Shown here piece by piece: positions 1 to 12,580 of a stretch of DNA of 64,000 nucleotides. The notes under the pieces were generated by a model. The model did no database searches. It saw nothing but the letters and a program-made list of their open reading frames with translations, and was not told the DNA's origin. The stretch covers positions 50,240,001-50,304,000 of the forward strand of contig JAFFJZ010000002.1 in NCBI GenBank assembly GCA_018340375.1, in the 5' to 3' direction. Numbering within the stretch: the first letter of the stretch is position 1; each line of letters opens with the position of its first letter. Position numbers and translations under genes: made by a program. The stretch comes from Gonatopus flavifemur (taxonomy: Eukaryota > Arthropoda > Insecta > Hymenoptera > Dryinidae).

Positions 1-244
1 AGAACCTGTATTTTGTTTATTAATATTGTAAATTCATAGAATAAAGTAGCGTTTGGAATGATTCCTTTGATAAGTCATAGAATTTGATAAAAAATGAATT
101 TTGGAATAAAGAATGCCTTTTGACTTATGAAAATATAATGTGTTTGTATTTTGGATTTTTTGTGGTGTGATAGTTTTGTCCTGGACATTTGTGTACAGGG
201 ATATTTTAGTCCGGGATATTTTTGTACAGGGACGTTTTATGTTG
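1..244. other. Intergenic, no gene seen
   Basis: AT-rich sequence with no supportable coding region. Around 175-240 there is a short quasi-tandem run in which ggacattt/gatatttt-like blocks alternate with gtacaggga or gtccggga at roughly 16 bp spacing; it is too degenerate to call a satellite. Confidence 0.4.
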
Positions 245-401
245 GGTTCGGCTGCCCTGGACCCCTCCCGATGAGTGAAATAGTAAATTATATCACGTCG
301 CATTCGGATTTGTAGGCACATAAAATTCAAATTCAGTGATGAAAATTGCTAATCCTCATATTAATTCACAAAAATACTACGTGGAATTACACTTCACATC
401 A
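245..401 (+). repeat. Left half of an interrupted dispersed repeat
   Basis: Positions 268-401 match 34336-34485 with scattered differences (shared blocks include gaaatagtaaattatatca and acataaaattcaa). The match stops at 401 and resumes at 3231, whereas the 34 kb copy is continuous, so this copy was split by an insertion. The nature of the repeat itself is unknown; no ORF is conserved between the copies. Confidence 0.7.
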
Positions 402-1042
402 CACTGAAAAAAAAGGTTGGGTCTCACAACTGTCTTCTTGTGATTGTAAGGATATTTTATGGTTCCCAACCCCAAACTATCCAGTTAGTGATTGCAGTTA
501 TACGGTATTGGTGTGATACTCAAACCAGTGTTGATAAAGTAGTATGACACCGAGAACCATAAAGGATAGTAAATAGAACTGCACAATAGATAGTTTAGGC
601 AACTAAACGGATATTGACCATACAGATACTTATCGTTAACCCCTTGACAAATACGAACTGTCTTTGTAACTGACTCTCGTTCCAAAATAGGTACGGGAAA
701 AAATGCATTTTCATTCCAAGTTTGTGTATCTGGATTTTTGAGATCACTAATTACGAAGTTGAATTTCTAAATGAGAAATTCAGGATGATGGTTTCATTAT
801 TTCGACTTTTTCGACCCACATAAGTGTCATTGTCAGTCAGCTTGAATTATCACTGAAAATATTTTTATTTCTAGGAAATCATTCAGTAATCTAGGGTGAA
901 AGGATTTTTGAATCCAAAATGAATTTTATTTCACTTGCAAATATAATAATCACAGAGATGAATAAATTTTTCCAACTTTCTGGCTCTCCTTCTTAAAAAT
1001 ATCTGAAATATAACACCGTTGTGATAAAATGTGAATATAACA

Positions 1043-1213
1043 AATTGCAGCCTTAGACTGGCCTCCCATAGACCGAAATTCATTCCGGTGGAATAACTGG
1101 TAACCAGTCGCATTTAGAATTTTTTCTAGAGCAATGTATGAGAAATCCATGAAAGATTGTGCATTGGTTTAATTTTCATTCCAACGAGAACGTATTCCGG
1201 TCCATGGGAGGGC
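1043..1213. repeat. Hairpin repeat around CCTCCCATRGACCG
   Basis: The left block ccttagactggcctcccat is followed about 130 bp later by the inverse block atgggagggcagcctaagg. A further atggaccggaat unit follows at about 1235. This is a palindromic repeat of unknown family inside the larger 402-3230 insertion; its outer ends are not clear. Confidence 0.4.
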
Positions 1214-2032
1214 AGCCTAAGGCTTCTCTCTCATGGACCGGAATTTCCAGAGGATTTTTAGGGAATTTTAGTAAGTTACTATCCACGACCCAATTGGGTC
1301 TCCGGATTTTCTTCCGTTAAAATATATCACATTATTCTTTTCATTGATCAATTTATTTGAAAGAATTAAAAAATCAATCTTATGGAATGACGGTGTAATC
1401 GTAACGTAACAAAATAATCAGCGAATAAACATATATCTCGAAAATGGAACGAAATGAAAGAAATGATTCGTTATTTAATTTGAATGTTCGTATTATTTTA
1501 GTACAGAAAAAAAGTATAACTAAAAAATTCTTTATTCGATGCTCTGATTAACTTATGAATGGCAGAATATGTAAAGCTTAAGAGGAATAGAATTGTAGGT
1601 CAACGAGGTGAATGATTAGAATGTTTAGGTTTAAAATAATGAGAAAATTCAAACTTGTCTTCAAAAATTGATTGAAATTTCTCTAAACCCCATTCGGTTA
1701 GTTTAATTCTCACCCATTCGTCCATAATTGGGTACTCAATAATATTTCGAATGTACCACAGCTTCGATAGATGAAATATCAAGTTAGTTAATGCAAACGT
1801 ACGTATCTATGCAACAACGAACCATATAGCTGTCACATCTATATCAAGGTATTGGTCTGAACACTATTCAAATTCTTGCGTCGGCAACTAAACGCAACCC
1901 GCAGTGACAGTATGGCATAGTTGTATGACAATTAAGTACAAGGATTTTGTTGATAGTTGAAACGGTTGGTCCTCATCACCAGATTTATAGGTGGTGGAAG
2001 CATTCGGATAGGTGGTCCAAGAAGAACCCATA

Positions 2033-2948
2033 CTACTGTGGGCAAAAAGTAAGGTGAATTTTTAATTTAAACTTCGCGGGCTTGACATTCCAGGCCAGTT
2101 CTTTTTTTCTTAAGTTGGCAGGACTTTTAATGACATCTGTGCCAAATTTCATGTCAATGTCATTAACAGTAATACATTTACGCTTGTGTTTACCAAACGA
2201 CCAAGAGTGCATTTTTCGATTTTTACAATGTCTGATTTAATTGAGCAGAGAAGTGCAATCAAATTTTGTTTGCGGAATGAAATTTCGGCTGCGGAAACTT
2301 TGAGGATGTTGCGGAAGGCCTTTGGTGATTCTACCATGTCGCAGAAAAATGTTTATAAGTGGTACAAAGACTCCAAAGAGGGTCGAGAAGGTGTTGATGA
2401 CTTGGAGCGCTCCGGACGACCATCGACGTCAACAGATGACCAACACGTCGATGAAGTGAAGGAATTAGTGCTCAAAAATCGTCGGTTGACTGTTAGAGAC
2501 CTCACTGATATGATCGGAATATCAGAAGGATATTAAGACCAGAATTATGAGCCAACAACTCTTGGTTTTTGCATCACGATAATGCACCGTCTCATACTGC
2601 ACTCGTTCTTCGTGACCATTTCGCCAAAAATTCGACGCATATCGTTCCGCAACCACCGTATTCGCCTGATTTGGGTCCGTGTGACTTCTGGCTATTCCCA
2701 AAACTCAAGAGACCACTCCGGGGAAAGCGTTTCGAGTCGATTGAGAAGATAAAAGCTGAATCGAAGAAGGCGCTGATGGCTATACCGGAAAGGGACTATT
2801 TAGCATGTTTCGATGATTGGAAAAAACGTTGGCATAAGTGTATTTTACCGAGAGGGGATCACTTTGAAGGGGATGAAATTGATGTAGAAGAATAAATGAA
2901 GATTTTTCATTTTACAAACAAATTCACCTTACTTTTTGCCCACAGTAG
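2033..2948 (+). mobile_element. Mariner element 1, internally deleted
   Basis: The ends are perfect 28 bp inverted repeats (2033-2060 and 2921-2948) starting CTACTGTGGGCAAAAAGT. TA duplications flank the element at 2031-2032 and 2949-2950. At 916 bp it is shorter than a typical 1.3 kb mariner because the centre of the transposase is missing. The perfect terminal repeats suggest it could move in trans if a matching transposase exists elsewhere. It belongs to the same family as the element at 16566-18547. Confidence 0.93.
2228..2895 (+). pseudogene. Mariner transposase, central deletion
   Basis: The N-terminal part starts [18 protein letters not shown] and shows the mariner helix-turn-helix region ([29 protein letters not shown]). 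It runs to GISEGY and stops at a TAA. After the deletion junction (about 2533-2540) reading resumes with an in-frame TGA where Trp is expected, then HHDNAPSHTA and SPDLGPCDFWLF. The spacing between the last two catalytic Asp is 34 residues, the mariner D34D signature. The first catalytic Asp region is lost, so no active enzyme can be made. The chosen start is the Met before the HTH region; an upstream in-frame Met at 2186 is not family-like. Confidence 0.9.
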
Positions 2949-3230
2949 TATAACAAAAGTTGCTGTGCAATCGTTGCTTTTACGTTGTTTATCAAGTTCA
3001 CGCAAAGTTGCTGGGAATTTGCTGCGCATGTAATTGAGAGTTTCATGAGACCAAGCAACTTCCCAGCAACACGATAACAACTCAAGCTAAAATCCTAGAT
3101 TTACAGCAAACTTTCAAACTGTTGTTGTACGTTTTCAACAATTTGCTGCATATTTGTTCAGCATTTTGCTGTTAGGGAAGACTTTCACAATACTTTGTAT
3201 AGCTGCAACACCCATACCCTTTTTCCTGTG

Positions 3231-3325
3231 CGCATTATCAGTAAATTACGTAGCTCATGCTACTGAAAACATATTGAAATCACTTATTGCTATATCAAAT
3301 AGTGAACTCTGCTATTTTTCAAAGA
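3231..3325 (+). repeat. Right half of the interrupted dispersed repeat
   Basis: Matches 34487-34566 (attacgtagctcat, actgaaaacatatt, ctatatcaaatagtg). Together with 245-401 it rebuilds the order seen in the uninterrupted 34 kb copy. It lies directly against the right tip of the 402-3230 insertion. Confidence 0.7.
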
Positions 3326-6300
3326 GCCACTTTTCTGCGTGCACTTTTTTTTACAATGCGTGCCTTGGAAAATAATTGATTTCAGGATTATAAAGGGGCC
3401 TGAATATAGCTACTGATTCATTAACTCTGAACGATGGTTCCTGAACGCAATATTGAACCACAAAAGTAAATCTTTATTTCGTAGGATGACACGAGATATC
3501 TCAAAATCGATTCCAAGTGGCCATTGAATTGATTCAAATTACAACGCTCTTGAAAGCATATGAATGAAAAAATTCACTGTAAAAAACATCTGCCTCAAGT
3601 TTCATAAACATATTTTGAAACCTTTTACATAACACAATCTATTAAATTTCGTAATATATTAATTTCAATAATATGATTCCTCATTTTTTCTTCATTTGAG
3701 ATAAAATATTTGTCAATTTAATAATTAATTTCTCACATTTCAATGAGAAATTCTATAATTCCATAACTTGTATGAAATTTATGAACTTTTCCAACAGTGT
3801 TATTCCAGATTGAATGTAACGAGATTTAAATGCCTTTCCCTTGAAATTGATTTATGATGAATTTTTATTCTGAAGATTGAGTTATGAAAAAAATAATGGC
3901 ATCTAATGACCTTCCACATATCTTCCCATCGAATTTCAATTACTTTGGACTCCAAAAATGTTAAGAGGAAATAAGATGGAACTGACAAGGACACACCTCA
4001 TTTCCCATTATTTGTTTTTTTCTTAAAGGTCTCGCGCATCTTCGAAACGTCGATACGAAGCAAGGATTGATAAACGACTCACATAAACGACGTATATAAA
4101 ATTATAGATATCGATTCATGCCGTATTCAGACATCTCTCGCATAACTTCGCTGGATGCAGTTAAATGAGATATACGCTCTTCACAGAGAAATCTGATGAC
4201 GATTCTTGATGATGAAATGCGACGGACGATTAGCAGTTTGATGGAATTAATTAGAGTATACGCGGATGTACGTCAGGTTTTCGAGAATTAAGTGCATTAC
4301 AGAGGATCAGATGGAGCTCATTTCATTTCACGCGTACCAAGCCACGATTCGTACACGCAGATATGTGGGTCAACCGTGTACCTGCCTACAAACTGCGGCC
4401 GGAAAACAACGAATTTCCATGTATGTACAGTTAACTGGTTCATCGCTGATGGACGTGAAGAGGATGATCTCCATTCAAAATATACTGTCAGAGAAAATCG
4501 GAATATGACTTCGATACCCATGATCAATCGTCGCATGTATCGTTGCTCGAAACACTTTTCATTTATTTATTAACTATACTCAAAAGGGGAATTCGAGTTA
4601 AATTACAATAATTCGTTATAATAATAGTTGATATTCTCTCTCAACTCTTCTTTTGGTATAATATTAATCCTTGTTTTGCGTGTCATTTGGATCATTTCTT
4701 CACCTCATATCCTTCGGTGTATACATTTCCCATGTGGCTCCTTTAGACGACGGCCATTGACCTTGCGACGACGGTTTGTGTACAGTGGGTCAGAAAACCT
4801 TGCTTCATTTCTCTGATCTGTGTATGTAGAATTAAGAGAATACTGTTTTTCATGCTCTTACAACGTGACATAAATTATTCTTTAGTAGTTTCTTGTTTAG
4901 TAGTTTCGTTGGGTATAGTGTCGATGTGATGGATTTATTTGACGAAATTTATGGCATCTCAATAGTGATTTGAATTCTTTCCCCACGTATATCACCTATT
5001 TATAAGAAAGAAATCCATAAACGATGCGATCAGATGAAATAACCCATTTCTGATATCTTTTCATTAACTGGATAGAAATAATCTCTCTTCGTTAGGATGA
5101 GTTCATTTCGGTAACTTTCTCAATAAGACAGTAATATCCGAAATAGCGTCTTTCTCCCAACATGTTCTAATCGTTTCCACGAAAGCCAAGAATTGAGCGA
5201 ACCAAACTAAACAAAGTTACACCCAAACACGTATATTACTCCTCGTGGGAGTGTGCCAATATCAGACAAGCCTCATTGTTCTTCAATAAAAATAGGAGAT
5301 TATATATATATATATATATACACCTTGGAGTGAAAATGAAAAAAGAGGTCGGTAGAAACGCACAGCGTGTACGTGCTTGTGCAAAACTTTGAGGGATCAG
5401 GTCAGTCATTTATCGGCCAATGAAAAAGCTAAGACAATGTCTTTCCAGCTTCGATGGAATTCATTTGTATCTCTTGCAAGTTTCATTCCAAAACATCATG
5501 GAATTATGCATCATATTTATACGAAATATCTATTATTCAATATCTTGGTAAAAATTCAATTAGTGAAACTTGAATTAATCGGCTTCACGATACAGACACC
5601 CTTTTACGATTTCATTCATATGAATTTTGGAATACAATATTTTTCAAATACTGTTACAGAAAACGTTATTCATGAACCAAAAATGTTATTCAACTCACTT
5701 AAAAAACTTCTTCGGATGGAAGTCACAAAATTGCGCACATGCTAGGCGTTTGAATTTCATGTCACATCAACTCCAATATCTGGCATAAGATGCACCATCG
5801 ATTATGATAACAAAACTTCTTCTGATATACCTTCTGGCATGAAAGAAAAATTTACATATTGAATGTATAAACAGACCTTCCGGGAGGCATCGAACGTCTC
5901 TCGAAAAATGTAGTTAATCTTTGAACAGTTTCTTTGAATTTTTCAAAATTGATTGAACTCCTTTTCTATCCTACAATTCCTTCCATAAAATCATTTCAAT
6001 TCTTATTATTCAAAATTCATCGAACTTTTTTCCTTTCGCATAGAACTTTTATAAGTATCCGTCACAGTCAAATAATTATTCTCATTTTTAATCACGCTTT
6101 CTCTGAATTATTCTCGCAAAAATACGAATTCAAAGTATTGTCAGGAGTAGTTTCATTACTCGCGCTTGATTTCTTCTCTTTGTACGTTTTGTAAAGTCAC
6201 TCGTTTTACTTCGTCGTTTTTTTTCTTTGTCAAGATTATGGGTTGAAGATTATACGCTGGTGAATGTATTTCTCTTTTTCCCCGAGATTTCTTAAGATAC

Positions 6301-6678
6301 CTGTTTCGTTTCTTTGGTTTTTCTTGTTCCCAGTCTTTGCACTTGAATGTGCAGTTTTGAAAACTTTGTCTGGAATGAATATAGATAAATGCGAAATGTG
6401 CTCGTTATATGTACATCCACGATTTGTATGTTAACTTCGTTGTAATACTTTTATATTATTTGCAAATATCGAGGTATTTGATATAGATGAGATCTCACAG
6501 CAATGATGGTTTCATTATGAAAGAAATTTACGGATTCTATGTTTGTTTCTCGTATACATTAACTGATTATCAGATTCTTAGCCAGTGATGGAACATACTT
6601 GTGCCAATCGCAAGAAATCTGTCCGTTGATCATTCAACAGCATCCATACATTATCGGACGATTGTTGACTGTATTACA
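3326..6678. other. Gene-poor stretch; (TA)n microsatellite at 5300-5320
   Basis: Open frames here (the longest is 122 codons at 5377-5745, + strand) are low-complexity Ile/Phe/Asn-rich and show no family motif. I see no splice-framed coding segment. A pure TA run of about 20 bp lies at 5300-5320. An upstream first exon of the globin gene was looked for here and not found. Confidence 0.5.
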
Positions 6679-7147
6679 CACTGAGAAAAAAGCAACGTGG
6701 TTACAGGAACTATATCCGCATGGTCAAAGGTTCACGGTTGCAGTGACGTGAAATTTGGTTATGATGACGAGGAAAACAAGATAAAATCACATGAATGTAG
6801 TTGTAGCAACTACGTACACTGAGAAAACAGATATCTTGAAAAATACCATAATTTATGAATTTTCAGCGCTGGTCTGACCCGAGTCGGAATATTCACTTGC
6901 ATGAATCTCTAAAAGTACCATAATTTCTTGGACTTTTTGAAATAAGTATGGTACCTTCCGTATAAAAGTCCAAGACATTATGGTACTTTTAGAGGTTTTT
7001 TCAGGTAAATATTTAGACTCGGTCAGACCAGCGCAGAAAATCCATAAATTATGGTACTTTTTAAGATACCTTTTTCTCCGTGTAAGATGGTCAAGGCAAA
7101 AATCAACGACGTGCTGTGGTTGTGCCGGCCAGATTTTTCTCTGAGTG
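6679..7147. mobile_element. Hairpin element, CACTGAGAAAAAAG ends, interrupted
   Basis: The left tip is CACTGAGAAAAAAGC and the inverted right tip is CACTCAGAGAAAAATC. CA lies on both sides (6677-6678 and 7148-7149). It contains a complete second hairpin element at 6817-7082, so it is the older of the two. No coding content. Confidence 0.55.
6817..7082. mobile_element. 266 bp palindromic MITE, CACTGAGAAAAC ends
   Basis: Near-complete hairpin: the left arm (CACTGAGAAAACAG, ataccataatttatg, gcgctggtctgacc) recurs inverted in the right arm ending CTCCGTG. TA lies on both sides (6815-6816 and 7083-7084). A further inner inverted pair is built on aaaagtaccataat. Non-autonomous, nested in 6679-7147. 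Confidence 0.8.
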
Positions 7148-7159
7148 CATGGGAAAATA

Positions 7160-7321
7160 CACTGTAAAAAATAATTGTAGGATTCTTCATCATGATTCAA
7201 TATCTAAAAGGCAGAATAGTTCCTCAAAGTGGGGGAAAAATCTCATATTTTTGATGAAAGAATAATTTCCCCACGAAATCCACCCCTGTTGTGAAGAAAA
7301 ATCCCCACATTTTTTACAGTG
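7160..7321. mobile_element. 162 bp MITE, CACTGTAAAAAAT ends
   Basis: Ends are CACTGTAAAAAATAATTG and, inverted, CACTGTAAAAAATGTGGGG. TA duplicates at 7158-7159 and 7322-7323. The middle has gtgggg/cccc blocks in inverse order. It sits 12 bp from the previous nest, making a cluster of three elements in 650 bp. Confidence 0.75.
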
Positions 7322-7323
7322 TA

Positions 7324-8413
7324 CTCAAGAACTTGAGAACTCAATTGATTTTTAACGAACACAGAGGATCAGTAGATAAAAACATGTATGGCCAGACCCT
7401 ACACAATATTTGCCTTACACAAGGTACGTAACACACAGCACAGGTTTAATCCTATGTACCGCATTCTGAGTCTGAATTTACCTTTGAGTCGCTAATTAAA
7501 CAATGTTGTCCCACTTTTCTGTATTCATTATGCATACACAGGGGATAAATCCTTGAAGAGTACATGAAAGTGAAGAGATAGAGAATGTGACCAATATCTT
7601 GTTCTATCGGGTCAGAAATTTTCCTTCCCCTGTACGTAAAGTCACGCACGACGGCGACGACGAACAAATATATGGCAATGAATTGAGTTTGTACAGTGGC
7701 ATGGATAAGCCATGAAATCTCTTCTTCTAAAATTGCGCCAGGGTTATAAGCGTTAAGGCCGGAAGTTGAGACCACCTTGTATAATTTAAGCGAGGTGGTT
7801 GTAATTAAGGGGCTACTGTTAACGGTGCTGCGTTTATATCGCGACCTAATACTACTGTCAAGGTTTAAACACTATATGACGTCATTATTTAGAACGAGTA
7901 ACGTGTTTAGATAAAAAGGGATTACGTATTCCGTCTATCTCTTTTACGTCTCGAATAAATCTGATTTGTTGTCAAGATATTCAATTTCTTTGGAATTCAT
8001 TCTGTTATTTCTCGAGCTAAAAGTTGTCAATAGTCTATATTGTGGAATTTTTTCAATATAAAATAACTGATAAACTCAATTCTTTATTATTATGTTGCGG
8101 CATCGATTAGAGTTGATAGGAATTCCAAATATGTGATCCATTTTGACTTATTTCTCTTTTTATTCCTCGTGAAAGGGGTTCCATTTATTTAGGAGAACAT
8201 AACTAAGAGATATACGGGTTTTTTTTTCAACGCGATATGACGGATTCTTGAGAATCCAAGCGAGCGAATGAGACAAACGGAAATTCCTCCCAGGAAAAAC
8301 ATGAACGTATTCGTTGATAATGGAGGTCATAAAAGAGAGGAGGACAACAGCAGGTTGGAACTCGGACGGAATGTTTTGCGCATGAATATAAGAGGCATCT
8401 TTCGAATCGCTGC
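7324..8413. other. No feature recognised
   Basis: No coding segment with family motifs on either strand and no clear repeat. Open frames are short and of ordinary background composition. Confidence 0.4.
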
Positions 8414-8675
8414 CTCTCTAAAACTGAATCAGTGGAATTCCACTGGATTACACTGATAAGTATACCACTGCGAACCGGTGCATATACACTGCGAATCAGT
8501 GAATATTCACTGATTTTCATAGTGAAATGTGACTAATTGTGATCAGTGAAAATAACATCCAACTGCGGAATCAGTGACTATCCACTGATTATGCAGTGGA
8601 ATGCGACTGATTGAAATTAGTGGTATACTTATAACTGCGGAATCAGTGAGATTCCATTGATTTAGATTTAGAGAG
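8414..8675. mobile_element. 262 bp palindrome built from ATCAGTGGA/TCCACTG units
   Basis: The left end ctctctaaaactgaatcag is mirrored by tttagatttagagag at the right end. The interior consists of many alternating direct and inverted copies of a short unit (aatcagtg and its complement, often with tccactg). It resembles a MITE whose interior has expanded from a short word. No clear target duplication was found. Confidence 0.6.
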
Positions 8676-11600
8676 TGAAAGAAATCGCCTCCCAGTGTAT
8701 TCACCACGAACGAAGCCACTTTTGTTCCATAATATGTATCTACATTGTGATCTTGTGGTGAAGATGTATTTTTATCCTTCATCGGGTTCTCAATTCAATC
8801 TCATATCTGCGTATTAGTTTGTATCACTTTTGTTATCAATATTTTTATACTTTCTTCTTTCGTCGCAAAACAATGCATTGAATCAAAATACGTAAATTAT
8901 TCCTTTCGAGAAGGGTAAGAATTCCTGATTCACCAAACAGTTTTATGAAACTTTCTCATACAAATTATGTGATGGGATTCGCTGTTATCACCCCTTGCAA
9001 CTGATAATACATTCTTTCACTTAAGGCAGGGAGATATCGGAATAAGAGAAGCAATCCACTATAGTAGTACTATTTTTTATCCACACAAAATGATTCTGTC
9101 CAAAAGTATCATTTCTATTCATGCAAATTGAATAAAAATTCATGAGGGTTACGTTTTGCATCGGATGATTCAAATTGATACCCTGTAAATCGACTGCTCG
9201 ATGAAGATAAATCACCCCAATGTAAATATGTATTCTCATAAAACTATACAATTTTTCCCTTCGATGACAAATTTTTTGTATCGGTCTATCGTTTTCGCGG
9301 TGAGATATAGAGAAAAAATATGATATCTTCATGAATCAACCCCCGAGTTGAGATCGTCCGTAGCATTTATAAGTACCGTTTATTTTACATCTGTTTTATA
9401 ACTCGACTCTAAAAAATAATTCAGAAATATTGTCTTTCAATATTCAAAAATTCACTATTTTGGTGGAAAAAATTGTTCTCGTGATCAGTGAAAAAAGAAA
9501 CTCCCTTCGATTAATACATTAATATACTAATAACAGTTGAATAAGAACGTTTCAAAACCATATCCCGACCGTTACGATGACCTCAAGTTGGGTGTTTTAT
9601 CCTTCGTGATAAATTGAAAGTACAGGTCAGATTGGTTAGCTTAGTCCTATTGGAGAATGCTCGAGTGAAATCGTGTCAGGTATACGAAACTGGTTGGAGC
9701 ATGCGTGTGCTTTGCGTAATTTTCCTCTCTGCTACTACGAACAGCGATGGGGTGATGGGTCAATTGCTCAGACGATTCGATATCTTCATTTGAGCTTTTG
9801 GTGGCATCTTCAGAGTACTCCGAAGGGGTGGGTCTTTAGACCCTGACTCTCAACCAGTCACTTTGACGACCCTCGGTAAGAGTTATATAAGGGGATCGTA
9901 CCTATAATTAATACAATGATACTTATAATAGTTTCATATGCATTATTTAGAGAAAAAAGAGAAAAACACCTTGCATAATATTATTCCCTGGTTTCAATAA
10001 TTCTTATACAATTTTCAAAAGAATATTGAAAAATTGGTTGAAATGAACATAAAAGAATACAACAACACCCACGTATTCCATTGTATATACTCTATTTTCA
10101 AGCTCCGTATTCAACTGCTGAAACTTTTTACAACGGGTAATCACAGATTTCAGATCTCTATTGTCGTCACCTCGAAGTGCCAACGCATCTGCTTCGCTTC
10201 TTCAGTCGGAAACTTTTAATAGCATGCAACAAAAAATCCATAGAAAACAAAATTAAATTTCCTTTGTAGCGGACCCTCGAGTACTCTCGGTTGCCAAGTT
10301 CTTTTGTCGAGTGAGGAATAAAAGAAAACGAAGCTCTGCTATTTACAAAAATTTCTCGATTCAATTCTATCAACTCTGTATAGTAATTCAGATTTGTTGG
10401 ATTGTAAGATCTCGAGGAAGGTTTGATGAATCTCATGGAGAGGTGATAAACTTATTCCCATCATAGAATCGATCGATCGGACTTGATGAACATTTTTCAG
10501 AATACGCGAAATGTTACGCGAAAGGGAGTTGAGAGTTGAATAGGATTATTCGATTCTCTTTAAGGTAAAACCTTGATACCTGTTAGCCGAGTTTTAACAA
10601 CAGTTAAGAGGGAAAAGTTCTACCTCGGGACTGAGAAGGGGAGGGAAGACAAAGAAAGAAAAGCACTTTTACCTCAAGTGAAATTCCCTGGCGTGAGACA
10701 AATTCAAGATTTATGAAGCAAAGAAAACGGGGCCAACTGTGCCTATCTTCTCTTCAGAGCATTGACATAAGTATCACCGCGTCGAATCACGCTCACATTT
10801 TTCTTCAACGGTATTATCCAATCAGCAAAAGTTCTTCCCCTTCTTTTTCTACCCCTCGCTTCATCTTGATATATCCTATAAATATGAGAAAAACATCATT
10901 GTAATCATTGATGACCTGAATGGAGAAATTTGAAATTTCAAGTTCAACGTCGCTTTGAGATGAATCTGAACACTGAATCCCATTATTTCATACAAACAGT
11001 ACAAACTTATCAGACCCGCATCGAAAAACTGATAAGTTTGAATGCCTTTGAGTATTCATTTGCTCATTCAAAACTCATGATTCAATAACATTCAAGAGCC
11101 TTTTTAACCAGGGTGAATTATTACTTTTCTTTTTCCTCGTTTTTATTTGCTTAGGATTCTTGAAGTTACATGAAGAAAGAGGTGCATAATATGCGTTCCA
11201 TAAAATTCCATTCAAATATGTGCATTGAAGAAACTATACCCCCGATGGCCTGCTTGTCAAGAACAAGTTTTAATGGTGTCGGAAAAACGTTCTCGTACCT
11301 ATATACATGTGTGTGCATAAACATTGAGCCAATTTCAACTCATGTTTGGTCCATGCTCATTTATCTTTCATGTTCATTCAAACCTGGGTAGTGCAACACA
11401 GCATAAAAAGATTATTTTCAAAATTTGTGCTGTATAAATAATATTATAGTGTATGAAATATTTGAGAACTTCTTTAAAATTTTTGCTGTAGAAAATTTTA
11501 GTGGCTATAAGGAGTTGACGTCAATGATTGAATTGACGGGACAAAAAGTTATCTGAATTCATCGATTGTTTTATATTTCATCATAAAATGTGAAGATTCT

Positions 11601-11911
11601 TACAAGGTTTATCAATCTGTTCACGCTCAAAAGTTTTTCTTCTTACTCCGCCGAAGCTTGCAAGATTCCCAATGGACTTTAAAGGAACTAGAAATGAGAA
11701 CTTTCGAAAATATCTCAACATCCGCCAGGACATTTATAAGTCGGATTTCACGTGGACTGATGGAAGACCAACAAAACACGATTGTCTTATTTGACTTATC
11801 GAAATTGCATTGAGAGAAAGATGTAGTTGAAGTTACCAGTATTTGGGAATAATTAACAAATCTCATAGTTAGCTATGGCAAAATAAATATTTAGTTATAA
11901 TAACCAGATCC
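8676..11911. other. Gene-poor stretch with one TATA-like site
   Basis: No supportable coding exon. A TATATAA string at 9884-9890 follows about 150 bp of somewhat higher GC content and could be a promoter, but no ORF or splice donor next to it supports a transcript. Possible single CCCTGGTT-type tips occur near 9986 and (inverted) 11105-11112 without visible partners. Confidence 0.35.
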
Positions 11912-11913
11912 TG

Positions 11914-12340
11914 CACTGAGAAAAAAATAAAAGTGCCATTAACCACCACGCGTAATTGAAGAATTTATGAACGAATCAACGTTGGAAATTGTAGACTCAA
12001 CTACGTCATCTTTCATTGTCTAAAACATATCACTTGATTTTATGAACCAATGTGTGTCAACGTCAGTAAATCACAGAAAAAGTTTCATTCAAAATCTCAC
12101 GTAGTTGAGTCAACCTCGCAGGCAATCAATGCTTCGTTATTCTGTGTCAAATGTATATGGGTACTTATTGAAGGAAACTATTTTTCATTGTCCCAATCAT
12201 TCACGTAGTTGACTCAACAGAATCGACCAACCTGGGGAATGATTCAATGCAAGCTCCAGAGTTGGTTAAACGTATTTAACCTCCTGGCGTAGTTGAATCA
12301 ACTACGTTTTCATTCAATTCACTAATCCTTTTTCTCAGGG
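11914..12340. mobile_element. 427 bp MITE with mixed CACTGAG / CCCTGAG tips
   Basis: The left tip is CACTGAGAAAAAAA; the inverted right tip is CCCTGAGAAAAAGG. TG is on both sides (11912-11913 and 12341-12342). Interior blocks gtagttga(g/c)tcaac repeat in both orientations. It ends 240 bp before the globin exon. The mixed tips connect two otherwise separate terminus types in this window. Confidence 0.7.
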
Positions 12341-12580
12341 TGTCAATACTCACCGAATATCGGTGATAATAAACCAATCACATATTTGAGGCAACCAAGT
12401 TAATTTGTTGACTGTCGGTAGGTTCTTTTTTCAGTGTTGGCCTAGAAATTTCATCGAGTTTCATTCATACGTCCAACGCAAGGTCATTGTGAATATAACG
12501 AATTCGATTTGATATTTATAGATTCTTATAATGCTTTCACAACGAATAGAAACTGAATCGATTCTAATCATTTGTTACAG

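Larger units (their letters stand above)
402..3230. mobile_element. 2.8 kb inserted element with CACTGAAAAA-type ends, carrying a mariner
   Basis: The insertion is delimited by comparison with the uninterrupted repeat at 34.3-34.6 kb. Its left tip is CACTGAAAAAAAAGGTTGGG and the inverted right tip reads CACAGGAAAAAGGGTATGGG. The flanking dinucleotides are CA and CG. Inside lie a hairpin near 1.05-1.2 kb, a deleted mariner at 2033-2948 and a ttgctg-rich stretch at 2950-3180. No transposase of its own was recognised. The tips resemble the CACTGAGAAAA group found elsewhere in the window. Confidence 0.55.

Noticed and set aside
2186..2227. Upstream in-frame Met for the mariner 1 transposase
   Set aside because: The 14 extra residues do not resemble the family; the Met at 2228 fits the start of mariner element 2's transposase (MSEIIQQRSSIKF).
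9884..9890. TATATAA as a promoter
   Set aside because: Such strings are common at this base composition, and no downstream exon supports a start site.
1..12580. Search for the first globin exon
   Set aside because: No segment ending in phase 2 with globin A/B-helix character was found; exon 1 is probably upstream of the window, though a short exon could have been missed.
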